Shown: positions 1 to 7,104 of the stretch, in pieces
Layout of the letters: each line of letters begins with the position of its first letter
Numbering within the stretch: the stretch's first letter is position 1
Assembly: GCA_017471985.1 (NCBI GenBank)
Contig: JAFURE010000103.1
Coordinates: 1-64,000, forward strand
Source of the DNA: Akkermansia sp.
Lineage (GTDB): Bacteria > Verrucomicrobiota > Verrucomicrobiia > Verrucomicrobiales > Akkermansiaceae
Length of the DNA: 64,000 bases
Direction: 5' to 3'
Notes under the pieces: generated by a model
The model's database searches: none
Told to the model about the DNA's origin: nothing
The model's input: the letters and a program-made list of their open reading frames with translations, nothing else
Position numbers and translations under genes: made by a program

Positions 1-5
1 GGTGG

Positions 6-1310
6 TTAATCCGGCAGGATTTGCCACCATTTTTCTGCCATATCGCGGGTGGTGCCCGCCATGTTGACATACCGGGAATAGAGCAGCTGCGCGGAACGGT
101 GGCCCATGTTGAGCTGTAGCCGGGTGATTTCGCCGTGGCGGGCCTTGAGGTAATAGGTGGCGTACGAGTGGCGCAGGCAGTCATGCTGCCAGATGCCACC
201 GCCGAACCCGGCACGGTGACGCAGGGCGGCAAGGTTGGCGTGGAGGTTTTTGGCGGGCGTCACTAAGTCACCCGGGGCGGCATCTGCCGGGCGGCAGGCA
301 CGCAGCCAAGCAGCGAGGGTGGCGTGCATTTCGATGTGGCGCTGGCCGCCGGTCTTGCTGTTCGGTGCACGCACGGATATGATAGCATCCTCAAAATCAA
401 TATCTTGCCAGCGCAGGCGGGTGCATTCTGTAGGACGCATGCCCGCGAACGCGCACACGGCGATATATGGGCGCAGGTAGGTTAAATCCTCCGTAGCAGC
501 GCGGCGTGCGGCGTGCCCGGTGATGTGGGCGGCGGCGGCGATTTCGGCGGCGGTGGCCGGACGGCACGCGGCGAATAGTTTTTGCAGATCACCGGGCGGC
601 AGCGCGGTGATTTCGGCCTCCTGCACGTGGCGCTGTTCCAGGCAGGTAACGGGGTTTTCCATGCGCACCAGCCTGCGTTTGATGGCGTAGGCAAACAGGG
701 CGTGCAACTGACGGCGGCCACCGTTCCAGGCGGTAGGGCTGTGCGACCATGCGGCATCCAGCGCGGCTTGCACCATTTCGGGCGTGAAGTGTTCCAGCGG
801 TACCTCTGACAGCCCCGGATTGCGGTTGAACAGGGTATGGCAGGCACCGCGCCGCGCACGGCGCGTGGCGATGGATTGGTGGCCTTTAGCAGCCTCGACT
901 TTGGCGAGGATGCCGGGCAACGTGAGCGAAGCGGCGGCGGCCGGGGCTGCCGTACCTATTTCCGCCCCCGCACCCCCGGAGGGTATGAACGGCGCACATG
1001 CCACGCCCTGCGCGTGTACGGCGGCGAATAGTTGGCGAACGGCATCGCACAGGGACAGGCCCGAGCCCTCAAGAAGTTGACAGGCGGCAGCGGCATCGGC
1101 AGCGAGCCGCGCAGGTAGCAGTGCCACGGGCTTTTCGCCGTGCTGTTTCACCTGCGCCCGGATGGAGGCCACGTAGCTGGATGCTGCCGCGCGTGTGGCG
1201 AATCGGCGGTACTGCCGTTTGCCTGTAGGCGATAGACGCGCGGGCAGTACAACAAGCCACGGGCTTTTCGCGTGGCCCTTGTATTTGTCCCTGGTGATGC
1301 TTAACTGCAT
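6..1310 (-). CDS. Phage-type tyrosine recombinase (integrase)
   Basis: Site-specific recombinase that would integrate or excise a mobile element by a tyrosine-DNA intermediate; 434 residues. The catalytic set is visible in order in the C-terminal half: Arg in CAFAGMRPTEC, Lys in NSKTGGQRHIE, the HxxR box in HDCLRHSYATYY, His in NMGHRSAQL, and the nucleophile Tyr414 in SRYVNMAG. The first ~60 residues (from MQLSITRD) look like a small DNA-arm-binding domain. An upstream in-frame ATG at 1424 would add 38 residues, but these are encoded by a phased TGGCCG repeat tract (1354-1399), so the ATG at 1310 is preferred. The stop is only 6 bases from the window edge. The mobile element it serves probably lies off the left end, because no att duplication or other phage genes are seen to the right. 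Confidence 0.9.
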   Translation of the reverse strand: MQLSITRDKYKGHAKSPWLVVLPARLSPTGKRQYRRFATRAAASSYVASIRAQVKQHGEKPVALLPARLAADAAAACQLLEGSGLSLCDAVRQLFAAVHAQGVACAPFIPSGGAGAEIGTAAPAAAASLTLPGILAKVEAAKGHQSIATRRARRGACHTLFNRNPGLSEVPLEHFTPEMVQAALDAAWSHSPTAWNGGRRQLHALFAYAIKRRLVRMENPVTCLEQRHVQEAEITALPPGDLQKLFAACRPATAAEIAAAAHITGHAARRAATEDLTYLRPYIAVCAFAGMRPTECTRLRWQDIDFEDAIISVRAPNSKTGGQRHIEMHATLAAWLRACRPADAAPGDLVTPAKNLHANLAALRHRAGFGGGIWQHDCLRHSYATYYLKARHGEITRLQLNMGHRSAQLLYSRYVNMAGTTRDMAEKWWQILPD

Positions 1311-1353
1311 GGGCGGTATTATATCGCGGGGCAACAGTTTAGGCAACCGCAAG

Positions 1354-1399
1354 AGGCCGCCCGTGGCCGTATCTGGCCGCAACTGGCCGCCTCTGGCCG
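1354..1399. repeat. Helically phased TGGCCG repeats upstream of the integrase
   Basis: TGGCCG occurs at 1364, 1374, 1384 and 1394, exactly 10 bp apart, with a fifth partial copy (AGGCCG) at 1354. The variable three bases before each core show that this is not simple slippage of one decamer. One-helical-turn spacing puts all sites on the same DNA face. It lies 45-90 bp upstream of the preferred integrase start. Recombinase-arm, excisionase or repressor sites are plausible but not shown. Confidence 0.6.
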
Positions 1400-1463
1400 C
1401 TGTATTTTTACATTCTTGCGCCACGCTTTACGCGCTGACGCATAACGCCTTGCGCCTTATTGC

Positions 1464-1492
1464 TTGCCATGCAAGGCGAAAAATGCTATATA
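1464..1492 (+). promoter_or_regulatory. Candidate sigma70 promoter for the U32-like pair
   Basis: TTGCCA (1464-1469) is followed after 17 bases by TATATA (1487-1492), which overlaps a TATAAT at 1489-1494. A 7-bp inverted repeat, GCCTTGC (1447-1453) and GCAAGGC (1471-1477), surrounds the -35 region and could be an operator. The first gene starts at 1557. Confidence 0.45.
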
Positions 1493-1556
1493 ATTCAAAA
1501 TTCAACTTTCCCTGCGGGCTTGACGGCGGGGCTCGGTAGTGGTAGATTAGAACAAG

Positions 1557-2525
1557 ATGAGCGATATGAGCAATAAACTGAGGTGGCCCGGGGCAGAGTG
1601 GGACGTGTCGGGCGCGTTTGCCAAGGATGCGGTGCTGCTCCGATTTCATGATTTCTGCCGGGATCACCTGGGCTATGCGCCCTTTGCTGTGGTGCACGGT
1701 TCACCCCTGTTCCGCTGGAATTGTGGTCGAGTGCTCAGTATGTTGCAGCGCAGTGACAAGGAAATTAACACCGCCGCCGCGGCATACGTGAAGCGCGGCA
1801 TTCCGGTGGACCTTACCTTCACCAACCCGAAACTGCGCGAGGAAGACATGAAGAACATGCTCGGCAACCGCCTGCTGAGTTTCTTTGCCGCGCAGAGCAC
1901 CCCTCAGGTACGCCATGCCGTCATCATCGGGTCCGATACTCTCTATGCGCACGTGAAGACTAATTATCCGCAACTCGGCACGGTATCCTCCATTCTGCGC
2001 ATTACCTGCGATGGCGGTAAGGGCAAGCTCGACTCCTACCTGCGCCTGGCCGAGCGCTATGATAAGGTGATGATTCACCCGGATGATGTGTTCAACTACG
2101 ACATGCTCGAAAAAATGGAGGATAAGGGGCGCTATGAGCTCATACTGAATGAGTACTGCATGCGTAACTGCCCCATGCGCGCCTTTCATTACACCACCAT
2201 GGCCGAGCAGGCCTATGATATTGATGGTTACGATACCACCAAATTCTACAAAGCCCTGGAGCGCAATGGTTGCCAAAATCTGCCCGCCATGCTGACCGAC
2301 CCGGCTGTGGGGGTGTCGGCCCTTACCACGCCCGAGATTGACCGCCTGTACGACATGGGATTCCGCAAGTTCAAGCTGCAGGGGCGTGCCCACCCGAATG
2401 CCCTGCCGCTCATCAATGATTTGTTGCGTTTCATGCTGCCGCCCGGCAGCGCGCAGGATACACTGTGGCTGAGCCTCTGCTCGGCCTTTCTGGAAAGTTT
2501 TACCCCCCTTACCACCGAGGCATGA
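1557..2525 (+). CDS. U32-peptidase-like protein, first of a paralogous pair
   Basis: A 322-residue soluble protein with no signal peptide or membrane helix. The clearest motif is NEYCMRNCPMRAFHY near residue 200. It resembles the Asn-Glu-x-Cys-x3-Cys-Pro-x-Arg-x3-His signature of TIM-barrel proteins related to the U32 peptidase/UbiU-UbiV group, where cysteines can bind an iron-sulphur cluster. The C-terminal part (GFRKFKLQGR) fits the last barrel strands of that fold. Other cysteines are present (for example FCRD and WNCGR), but a full cluster set cannot be assigned by eye. The stop codon overlaps the start of the next gene, a paralogue, so the two products are probably made together. Substrate and reaction are unknown. 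ATG 1557 is used; ATG 1566 is also possible. Confidence 0.55.
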   Translation: MSDMSNKLRWPGAEWDVSGAFAKDAVLLRFHDFCRDHLGYAPFAVVHGSPLFRWNCGRVLSMLQRSDKEINTAAAAYVKRGIPVDLTFTNPKLREEDMKNMLGNRLLSFFAAQSTPQVRHAVIIGSDTLYAHVKTNYPQLGTVSSILRITCDGGKGKLDSYLRLAERYDKVMIHPDDVFNYDMLEKMEDKGRYELILNEYCMRNCPMRAFHYTTMAEQAYDIDGYDTTKFYKALERNGCQNLPAMLTDPAVGVSALTTPEIDRLYDMGFRKFKLQGRAHPNALPLINDLLRFMLPPGSAQDTLWLSLCSAFLESFTPLTTEA

Positions 2526-3511
2526 AAACTGATTTTCTGACACAGGATTACCTGCCGCAAGCTGCCTGGAGCCTGAGTGGCGGCCTGTTACACGGCTATT
2601 GCATGGTGCAGCTCTGCGAGGGTATGGCAAAGGAAATGAAGGACATACGCAGCATGAAAGCGCTGCATATCACCCCCGCTTGTTCGTGGAGTCTGGACTG
2701 GCATGTGCAGCGCTCCATGACAACCCCGACCGCCTATCTGCACCTGCTGGGGCATACAGATGCCATTAAACAGCCGCTCTGCCTGAACTTCGACAATCCC
2801 TATGTGGCCAAGGCTATGGTTGAGGATGCCTTTGGCCTGTTTCTGGTCGATGAATTGCTGCGCCATAACCCCACGGGGCAGAATTGTGTGGCTGTGGCCG
2901 ATGACCGCGTGGCCTTTGTTCTGCGCCGTCAGTTCCCCACTCTGCGTATCATTGCCCACATGAATCGCTCTGTCTGCGAGGAGGGGGAGCCCGATGCCGA
3001 CTTCTGCAATCGCCTGCTGGAGGTTTATCACGAGGTACAGCTTTACCCCGGCAGTCTGCGCTACCCCGGTCTGGTGCAGGCTCTCAGCCATCCCGAGCGT
3101 TGTACCGTAGTGGTGAATGACCTTTGCCGTCGCGGCAGCCGTGCGGCTCACAGTCAGGCGCTGCTCTTACTGGCGCAGATGCGTGTACGCCCCTACGACT
3201 TCAACTACAAGGTGCGCCGTAGTGAGCAGATGTCGGCTCTTCTGGCACCCCCGGGAGCCCCGGCTAATATGTTCTCGCGTTCAGAACTGCAGACCCTCTA
3301 TGCGCAGGGGCTGCGCTCCTTCCATGTGCAGGCCGAGCAGTACCGGAATGCCATGACCCCGGCCTGGTTGTTCATGAATTACCTGCTCACGGACTCCCCT
3401 CAATACAGCAACAAGACATCGCTGCTCATCTACAAGGTGCTCAGCTACCTGACCGGCGACACTCCCTCCCTCGCCAGTGGTCTGGAGCCTTTCCCCATGC
3501 GCTGGGATTGA
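2522..3511 (+). CDS. U32-like paralogue, coupled to the preceding gene
   Basis: A 329-residue soluble protein starting in an ATGA overlap with the upstream stop (2522-2525). Layout and several motifs follow the upstream paralogue: a strand-rich N-terminal half, a motif VVNDLCRRGSRAAH at the place of its NEYCMRNCPMRAFH, and a late GLRSFHVQAEQ matching GFRKFKLQGR. The second cysteine and the proline of the Cys-x3-Cys-Pro motif are replaced by Gly and Ser here, so this copy may not bind a metal cluster in the same way. Two diverged subunits of one complex is the simplest reading, as in UbiU-UbiV, but this is inference. The fold is supported only by the pairing and the shared motif; the function is unknown. 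Confidence 0.5.
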   Translation: MKTDFLTQDYLPQAAWSLSGGLLHGYCMVQLCEGMAKEMKDIRSMKALHITPACSWSLDWHVQRSMTTPTAYLHLLGHTDAIKQPLCLNFDNPYVAKAMVEDAFGLFLVDELLRHNPTGQNCVAVADDRVAFVLRRQFPTLRIIAHMNRSVCEEGEPDADFCNRLLEVYHEVQLYPGSLRYPGLVQALSHPERCTVVVNDLCRRGSRAAHSQALLLLAQMRVRPYDFNYKVRRSEQMSALLAPPGAPANMFSRSELQTLYAQGLRSFHVQAEQYRNAMTPAWLFMNYLLTDSPQYSNKTSLLIYKVLSYLTGDTPSLASGLEPFPMRWD

Positions 3512-3569
3512 GGAAGTACGAGGGACCCGTCTCCGCGTCTCGCTGCGCTCGCTTGCTACGCCGTGGCAG

Positions 3570-4046
3570 GCTGCGGGCTTTGCCCGCCAAATATGAGAAC
3601 CCGCGCTTGCGCGGGTGGTATATGGTAGCCGGGCGGCGTAAGCCCCCGGTCAGCAATGGAAAATATATTGGAACCCGCACAGGGTGCGGGTGGCATAAAC
3701 GGTGGCTCTGATATAATGCGGTGAATACATGGCGATATTTTGCATCAACGGTTTATGCCACCCACACAAGTGTGGGTTCTCATTTTTTTATTATCGGTTA
3801 CCTTGGGCTTACGCCCAAGGCTATTATATGTCACCCGCGCAAGCGCGGGTTTTAAAGTATGGCTCCCGTCTTCGGCTTCGCCTACGCTGAGGCAGGCGCC
3901 TTCGCTCGCTAGGGATAAATATCTTTTTAACGGCCTGCGGCCGAGTGAAAAGCGGGCTGAAGCCCGCGGTGAAGAACCGGCTGCGCACGGTGGTGAAGAA
4001 TGCGCTGCGCGCATGGTGAAGACCAAGGCTGACGCCTTGGGGTACA
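3570..4046. repeat. Field of unrelated perfect hairpins with constant linkers (non-coding)
   Basis: The 580-base stretch between 3511 and the tRNA holds no convincing gene. It is filled with short perfect palindromes, each with a different stem. They are GCGGGC-ttt-GCCCGC (3573-3587), CCCGCGC-tt-GCGCGGG (3600-3615), ACCCGCAC-agg-GTGCGGGT (3673-3691), CCCACAC-aa-GTGTGGG (3761-3776), CCTTGGGC-ttac-GCCCAAGG (3801-3820), ACCCGCGC-aa-GCGCGGGT (3833-3850), GCGGGCT-ga-AGCCCGC (3952-3967), ATGCGC-tgc-GCGCAT near 4000, and CCAAGGC-tgac-GCCTTGG (4023-4040). Linkers recur: GGTGAAGAA between the last ones and GTGG after several others. GGGTGGCATAAAC (about 3687-3700) returns inverted near 3750-3763, so part of the field is inverted on itself. 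Confidence 0.75.
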
Positions 4047-4052
4047 TAAAGA

Positions 4053-4088
4053 AAAATCCCTTTCATACCGAAGCATGAAAGGGATTTT
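4053..4088 (-). terminator. Rho-independent terminator after tRNA-Leu
   Basis: AAAATCCCTTTCAT (4053-4066) pairs perfectly with ATGAAAGGGATTTT (4075-4088) around an 8-base loop. Read on the minus strand it ends in a T-rich run just past the tRNA 3' end. The A/T tails on both sides make it potentially bidirectional. Confidence 0.85.
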
Positions 4089-4091
4089 CTA

Positions 4092-4173
<82 letters not shown>

Positions 4174-4284
4174 ATGGGTTTTGCACTTGGTGCGCCGCAA
4201 CTATACACGAGTGCGGCGCAGAATGCAAGCCTTTTTTTGCAAAAAAGTGCAATTTTTTTGATTTTTTGTCAGAAAAGGGGTGTG

Positions 4285-4680
4285 TCAGTGGCGTTTTGAG
4301 CCGGCGTAGGAGCCGTTTTTGTTGTAATAGCGGGTATTGTTGCCGCTCTTTTCGGCGCTGCCGGAGTATGAACCGTTCTTGTTATAGTAGCGGGTGGAGT
4401 TACCGCTCTGCTGAGCGCTGCCGGAGTATGAACCGCTCTTGTTGTAGTAGCGGATGGTATTGCCGCTGCGCTGGGAGCTGCCGGCGAAAGAGCCGCTCTT
4501 GTCGTAGTAGCGGGTGGAGTCGCCGTTGTGCTCGGCACGGCCGATGTAGGAGCCGCTCTTGTCGTAATAGCGGGTGGTGTTGCCGCTGCGCTCAGTGCGG
4601 CCTACATTGCTGCCGTTCGGACCGTAAAAACTGTCTGCCATGACCGGCAGTGCCAACAGAAGAATGAGAAGGGGTTTCAT
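4285..4680 (-). CDS. Secreted 20-residue tandem-repeat protein
   Basis: A 131-residue protein with a short signal peptide (MKPLLILLLALPVMA) followed by five repeats of 20 residues. Each repeat has the core RYYxKxGSYxGxAxxSGN, rich in Gly, Ser, Asn and Tyr; the last ends GSYAGSKRH. The DNA repeats with a matching 60-bp period, so copy number could vary by recombination in frame. Such Gly/Ser/Tyr repeats suggest an exposed or matrix-like role, but no function is recognised. It is transcribed divergently from the eight-gene membrane-protein array, and the two share a 120-bp control region. Confidence 0.7.
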   Translation of the reverse strand: MKPLLILLLALPVMADSFYGPNGSNVGRTERSGNTTRYYDKSGSYIGRAEHNGDSTRYYDKSGSFAGSSQRSGNTIRYYNKSGSYSGSAQQSGNSTRYYNKNGSYSGSAEKSGNNTRYYNKNGSYAGSKRH

Positions 4681-4711
4681 GTTGATTATCGTTTGAAAAG
4701 GGTTCCTCTTT

Positions 4712-4740
4712 CTTATACCTCAAAAAGTGTTGCGGTACAA
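4712..4740 (-). promoter_or_regulatory. Promoter of the repeat-protein gene
   Basis: On the minus strand TTGTAC (4735-4740), a 17-base spacer and TATAAG (4712-4717) lie about 35 bp before the start at 4680. It is back to back with the array promoter (4751-4779). Confidence 0.55.
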
Positions 4741-4750
4741 GCGAAAAATC

Positions 4751-4779
4751 TTGCTGCGTGTTGATTTATCTGCTAGAAT
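4751..4779 (+). promoter_or_regulatory. Promoter of the eight-gene membrane-protein array
   Basis: TTGCTG (4751-4756), a 17-base spacer and TAGAAT (4774-4779), 21 bp before the first start at 4801. No terminator or gap longer than a few bases occurs until 12444, so this promoter could drive all eight genes. Confidence 0.55.
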
Positions 4780-4800
4780 GCCTGTCAACGAACCGTAACG

Positions 4801-5676
4801 ATGAAACTGACCGATACCGACCTGGATGTGCGTGACCGCGAGTGGGTGGAGAGCGTGCTGCAGGCAGACGAAGAACTGCTGCTGCTGTGCAAGCCGCAGG
4901 TACGTCTGTGGCGGGCGGGGTATCTGCCCATGGCTCTGTTCGCAGCTCTGTGGCTGGGCATCATTGGCACTATATCATTTTTCACTGTTCGGGAATGTCT
5001 GGAGTGCGTGCAAGAAAAGCCCGGCTTGCTGCTTATGGTGTTGTTTCTGGTGCCGTTCTGGGTGGTGGGTATCGGTTTTGTGCACAGCCCGTGGAGACGG
5101 CGTGAGCTGGATCGCCGTACGGTATACCTGCTGACCAACAGGCGGGCAGTGGTGCTGCGCCCGTCAGAGTTCCGTTTTCGCCCCACACAGAAGGATTACC
5201 CGCTGGAACATGGTATGATTAAAGAGGTGCAGGAGAAGCGGGACGGCAGTGGCAGCCTGGTTTTCGGCTACGAGGTACAGCAGACAAAAGGCGGTGAGAA
5301 CTATCTGCCCGTGGGATTTCTACATGTGCCGCAGTTGCAGCGGGTGAGAGATATTCTGCTCAGCGCCTTGCAGGAGTTTGCCGAACCTCAGCAGCCTGCG
5401 GTTGCTGTAACACCCGAGCCGCAAGCAGAAGCCCCCTCACGCATACTCCTCGTGGTTGCCTCCATCATTATAGCGATAGGTTTGAAAGAAATGACGGAGT
5501 CTGTAACGACCTTGCTGGAAAGGGCGGGTAATCCGGCTGAGTGGTTGTTTGAGTTGGTTGCTCCTTCGATGTTAAGCGGTTTTGGTAGTGTTTTGCTTAT
5601 CGCCTGGTTCAGGGATTACAGGAAGTATACGCGGCAATATCAACAATATAGCGATAGCAAAGGAGCCGCAGAATGA
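4801..5676 (+). CDS. PH-like membrane protein, array copy 1
   Basis: A 291-residue protein, first of eight tandem paralogues. Order of parts: a short cytosolic head ending in EELLLLCKPQ; two adjacent membrane helices (about 43-63 and 75-96); a PH-like module introduced by RRELDRRTVYLLTNRRAVVL and closing with VGFLHVPQLQRVRDIL; a Pro/Ala/Glu-rich linker (about 195-215); then two further hydrophobic segments (about 217-240 and 253-275) and a Tyr/Lys/Gln-rich tail. There is no DUF3592-like domain. The LYLLTNRRAxVL strand pattern resembles the bacterial PH family (bPH_2/bPH_3) found in YdbS/YdbT-type membrane proteins. No enzyme motif is present. The stop overlaps the next start (ATGA). Role unknown; topology is an estimate. 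Confidence 0.7.
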   Translation: MKLTDTDLDVRDREWVESVLQADEELLLLCKPQVRLWRAGYLPMALFAALWLGIIGTISFFTVRECLECVQEKPGLLLMVLFLVPFWVVGIGFVHSPWRRRELDRRTVYLLTNRRAVVLRPSEFRFRPTQKDYPLEHGMIKEVQEKRDGSGSLVFGYEVQQTKGGENYLPVGFLHVPQLQRVRDILLSALQEFAEPQQPAVAVTPEPQAEAPSRILLVVASIIIAIGLKEMTESVTTLLERAGNPAEWLFELVAPSMLSGFGSVLLIAWFRDYRKYTRQYQQYSDSKGAAE

Positions 5677-6254
5677 TGTCGAATACGGAATTGAGTGCAG
5701 GTGAGCGCCGACGTCTGGACGATACCTTGGGGGCGGATGAACGGCTGCTCCTGGCGGTGAAACCGCGCTCGGATGTCGAGGATGAGCGGTCAACGGTGGA
5801 GCGTATTGTCGGTACTTTTTTTCTGGTGATATGTTTGGGGGTAACCATTGGCATGGCCGAGGAAAACCCCATGGCCTGTATCCTGATGTTGCCGGCATGG
5901 ATTTCCGGTTTGCTGGGCTTTTTTCTGCCGAATATACGCCGTAAGCGTCGCCGGCTTACCCTGTACGCGATAACGGACAGGCGGGTGTTGATATGGGAGC
6001 CGAATCGCTGTATGGTGCTGCGGTTGCGCTCAATCCCGCTGCGGGCTGATATGATTCAGGAGGTAGCCTGTTTACCCGCCGGTTACGGCAATCTGGTATT
6101 TGACTACTCTTGGGATGAATGGAACGGCGCTCGCGAAGAACGCGTGGCCAAACAGGTGGGATTTATCGATATCCCTCAGGTTAAGCGCGTGCAGACCGTG
6201 CTCGAGTCTGCCATCGCTGAATATGAACGAAAATACAACAACTTGCGTCGATAA
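5673..6254 (+). CDS. PH-like membrane protein, array copy 2 (short form)
   Basis: A 193-residue protein, the shortest and most diverged array member. It keeps the head (ADERLLLAVKPR), two membrane helices (about 36-54 and 60-78) and the PH-like module (RLTLYAITDRRVLIWEP to VGFIDIPQVKRVQTVL). It then stops after a charged helix, with no linker, late membrane helices or DUF3592-like domain. It begins in an ATGA overlap with copy 1 and is followed 2 bases later by copy 3. Either it is a trimmed paralogue or it represents the minimal unit of the family. No disruption is seen, so it should be made. Confidence 0.65.
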   Translation: MMSNTELSAGERRRLDDTLGADERLLLAVKPRSDVEDERSTVERIVGTFFLVICLGVTIGMAEENPMACILMLPAWISGLLGFFLPNIRRKRRRLTLYAITDRRVLIWEPNRCMVLRLRSIPLRADMIQEVACLPAGYGNLVFDYSWDEWNGAREERVAKQVGFIDIPQVKRVQTVLESAIAEYERKYNNLRR

Positions 6255-6256
6255 TC

Positions 6257-7099
6257 ATGAATACTGAAGATTGGGAGATGAGCCCGCAGGGTGCAGCTCG
6301 AGTGCGGGAGTTGCTGCAGCCCGGCGAGGAGTTGTTGCTGGTGGTGAAGCCGGCTACCGGGCTGAATGTCGCAGCAGCAACAGGCGATTGGGTGATCGGT
6401 GCTGTGCTGTTGGGCTGTGTGGGTGGGATTTGTTGGCTGTGGTGGGGTGCCATTGTGGATATCTGGTGGTATTATATGCTCGCCTCGTCACCCTTTCTGG
6501 TGATGGGAACGGCCATCATCTGTTCTCCCCTGCTGAAGCGGTGGCGCGTGGGGCATACACTGTACCTGCTCACGAACCGCCGCGTGGTTATGTCGATTCC
6601 CCGTCTGTTTGCACGGGACAGCGTGCGGGAGTTTGTGCTGAATCCCAACCCGGTTAAGCGGGTATGCTACGCCGATGACGACAGCGGCGACATCGTATTC
6701 GCGTATGATACACCTCGTGTGTTCGGGCTCCGGCGTAAGCCGCTCCCCGTGGGATTTCTGTCTGTGCCGCAGGTGGAGCGTGTGGCTCAGCTGATTGCTC
6801 GGCAAGTTGTAGCTCAGGGTGGAGCGCGCACCGAGGATGAGGTGCTCCCTCCAACGGATTTCTCTCAATATCCGCAGTTGCTGCCGGAAAGCCGCTCGGT
6901 ATGGCTGTTGTTCGGGGTGATGGTTACGCTGTTTTCTGTGGGGCTTGCTGTCTTTGGGGGATATCAGCTGCTGAATCTGCTTGAGGAAGGAGACTGGCAT
7001 TTGCCGTTTTTTGCGTTGCTGAGCCTATTGTCTGCCATGGTGGGAATTTATATCGGCGGGGGAATGTTGGCCGATAGTCTGAAACGCCCGAAAGAATAA
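6257..7099 (+). CDS. PH-like membrane protein, array copy 3
   Basis: A 280-residue paralogue of the array. The head MNTEDWEMSPQGAARVRELL ends in GEELLLVVKP. Membrane helices lie at about 37-58 and 64-86. The PH-like module runs from RVGHTLYLLTNRRVVMSIP to VGFLSVPQVERVAQLI. After a linker there are two late hydrophobic segments (about 214-238 and 247-270) with a Gly-rich end, and no DUF3592-like domain. Architecture is closest to copies 1 and 4. It sits 2 bases after copy 2 and 5 bases before copy 4, so it belongs to the same transcript. Function unknown. Confidence 0.7.
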   Translation: MNTEDWEMSPQGAARVRELLQPGEELLLVVKPATGLNVAAATGDWVIGAVLLGCVGGICWLWWGAIVDIWWYYMLASSPFLVMGTAIICSPLLKRWRVGHTLYLLTNRRVVMSIPRLFARDSVREFVLNPNPVKRVCYADDDSGDIVFAYDTPRVFGLRRKPLPVGFLSVPQVERVAQLIARQVVAQGGARTEDEVLPPTDFSQYPQLLPESRSVWLLFGVMVTLFSVGLAVFGGYQLLNLLEEGDWHLPFFALLSLLSAMVGIYIGGGMLADSLKRPKE

Positions 7100-7104
7100 G
7101 TACC

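Noticed and set aside
3570-4046. CRISPR array
   Set aside because: The recurring elements are palindromes with different sequences, not identical repeats separated by unique spacers.
3740-4078. Open frames in both directions across the hairpin field
   Set aside because: They only read through palindromes; composition is Arg/Pro-rich and no frame has coding character.
4266-4643. Cys/Arg/Ser-rich open frame antisense to the repeat protein
   Set aside because: It is the complement of the 60-bp repeats; the minus-strand frame has a signal peptide and a clean repeat.
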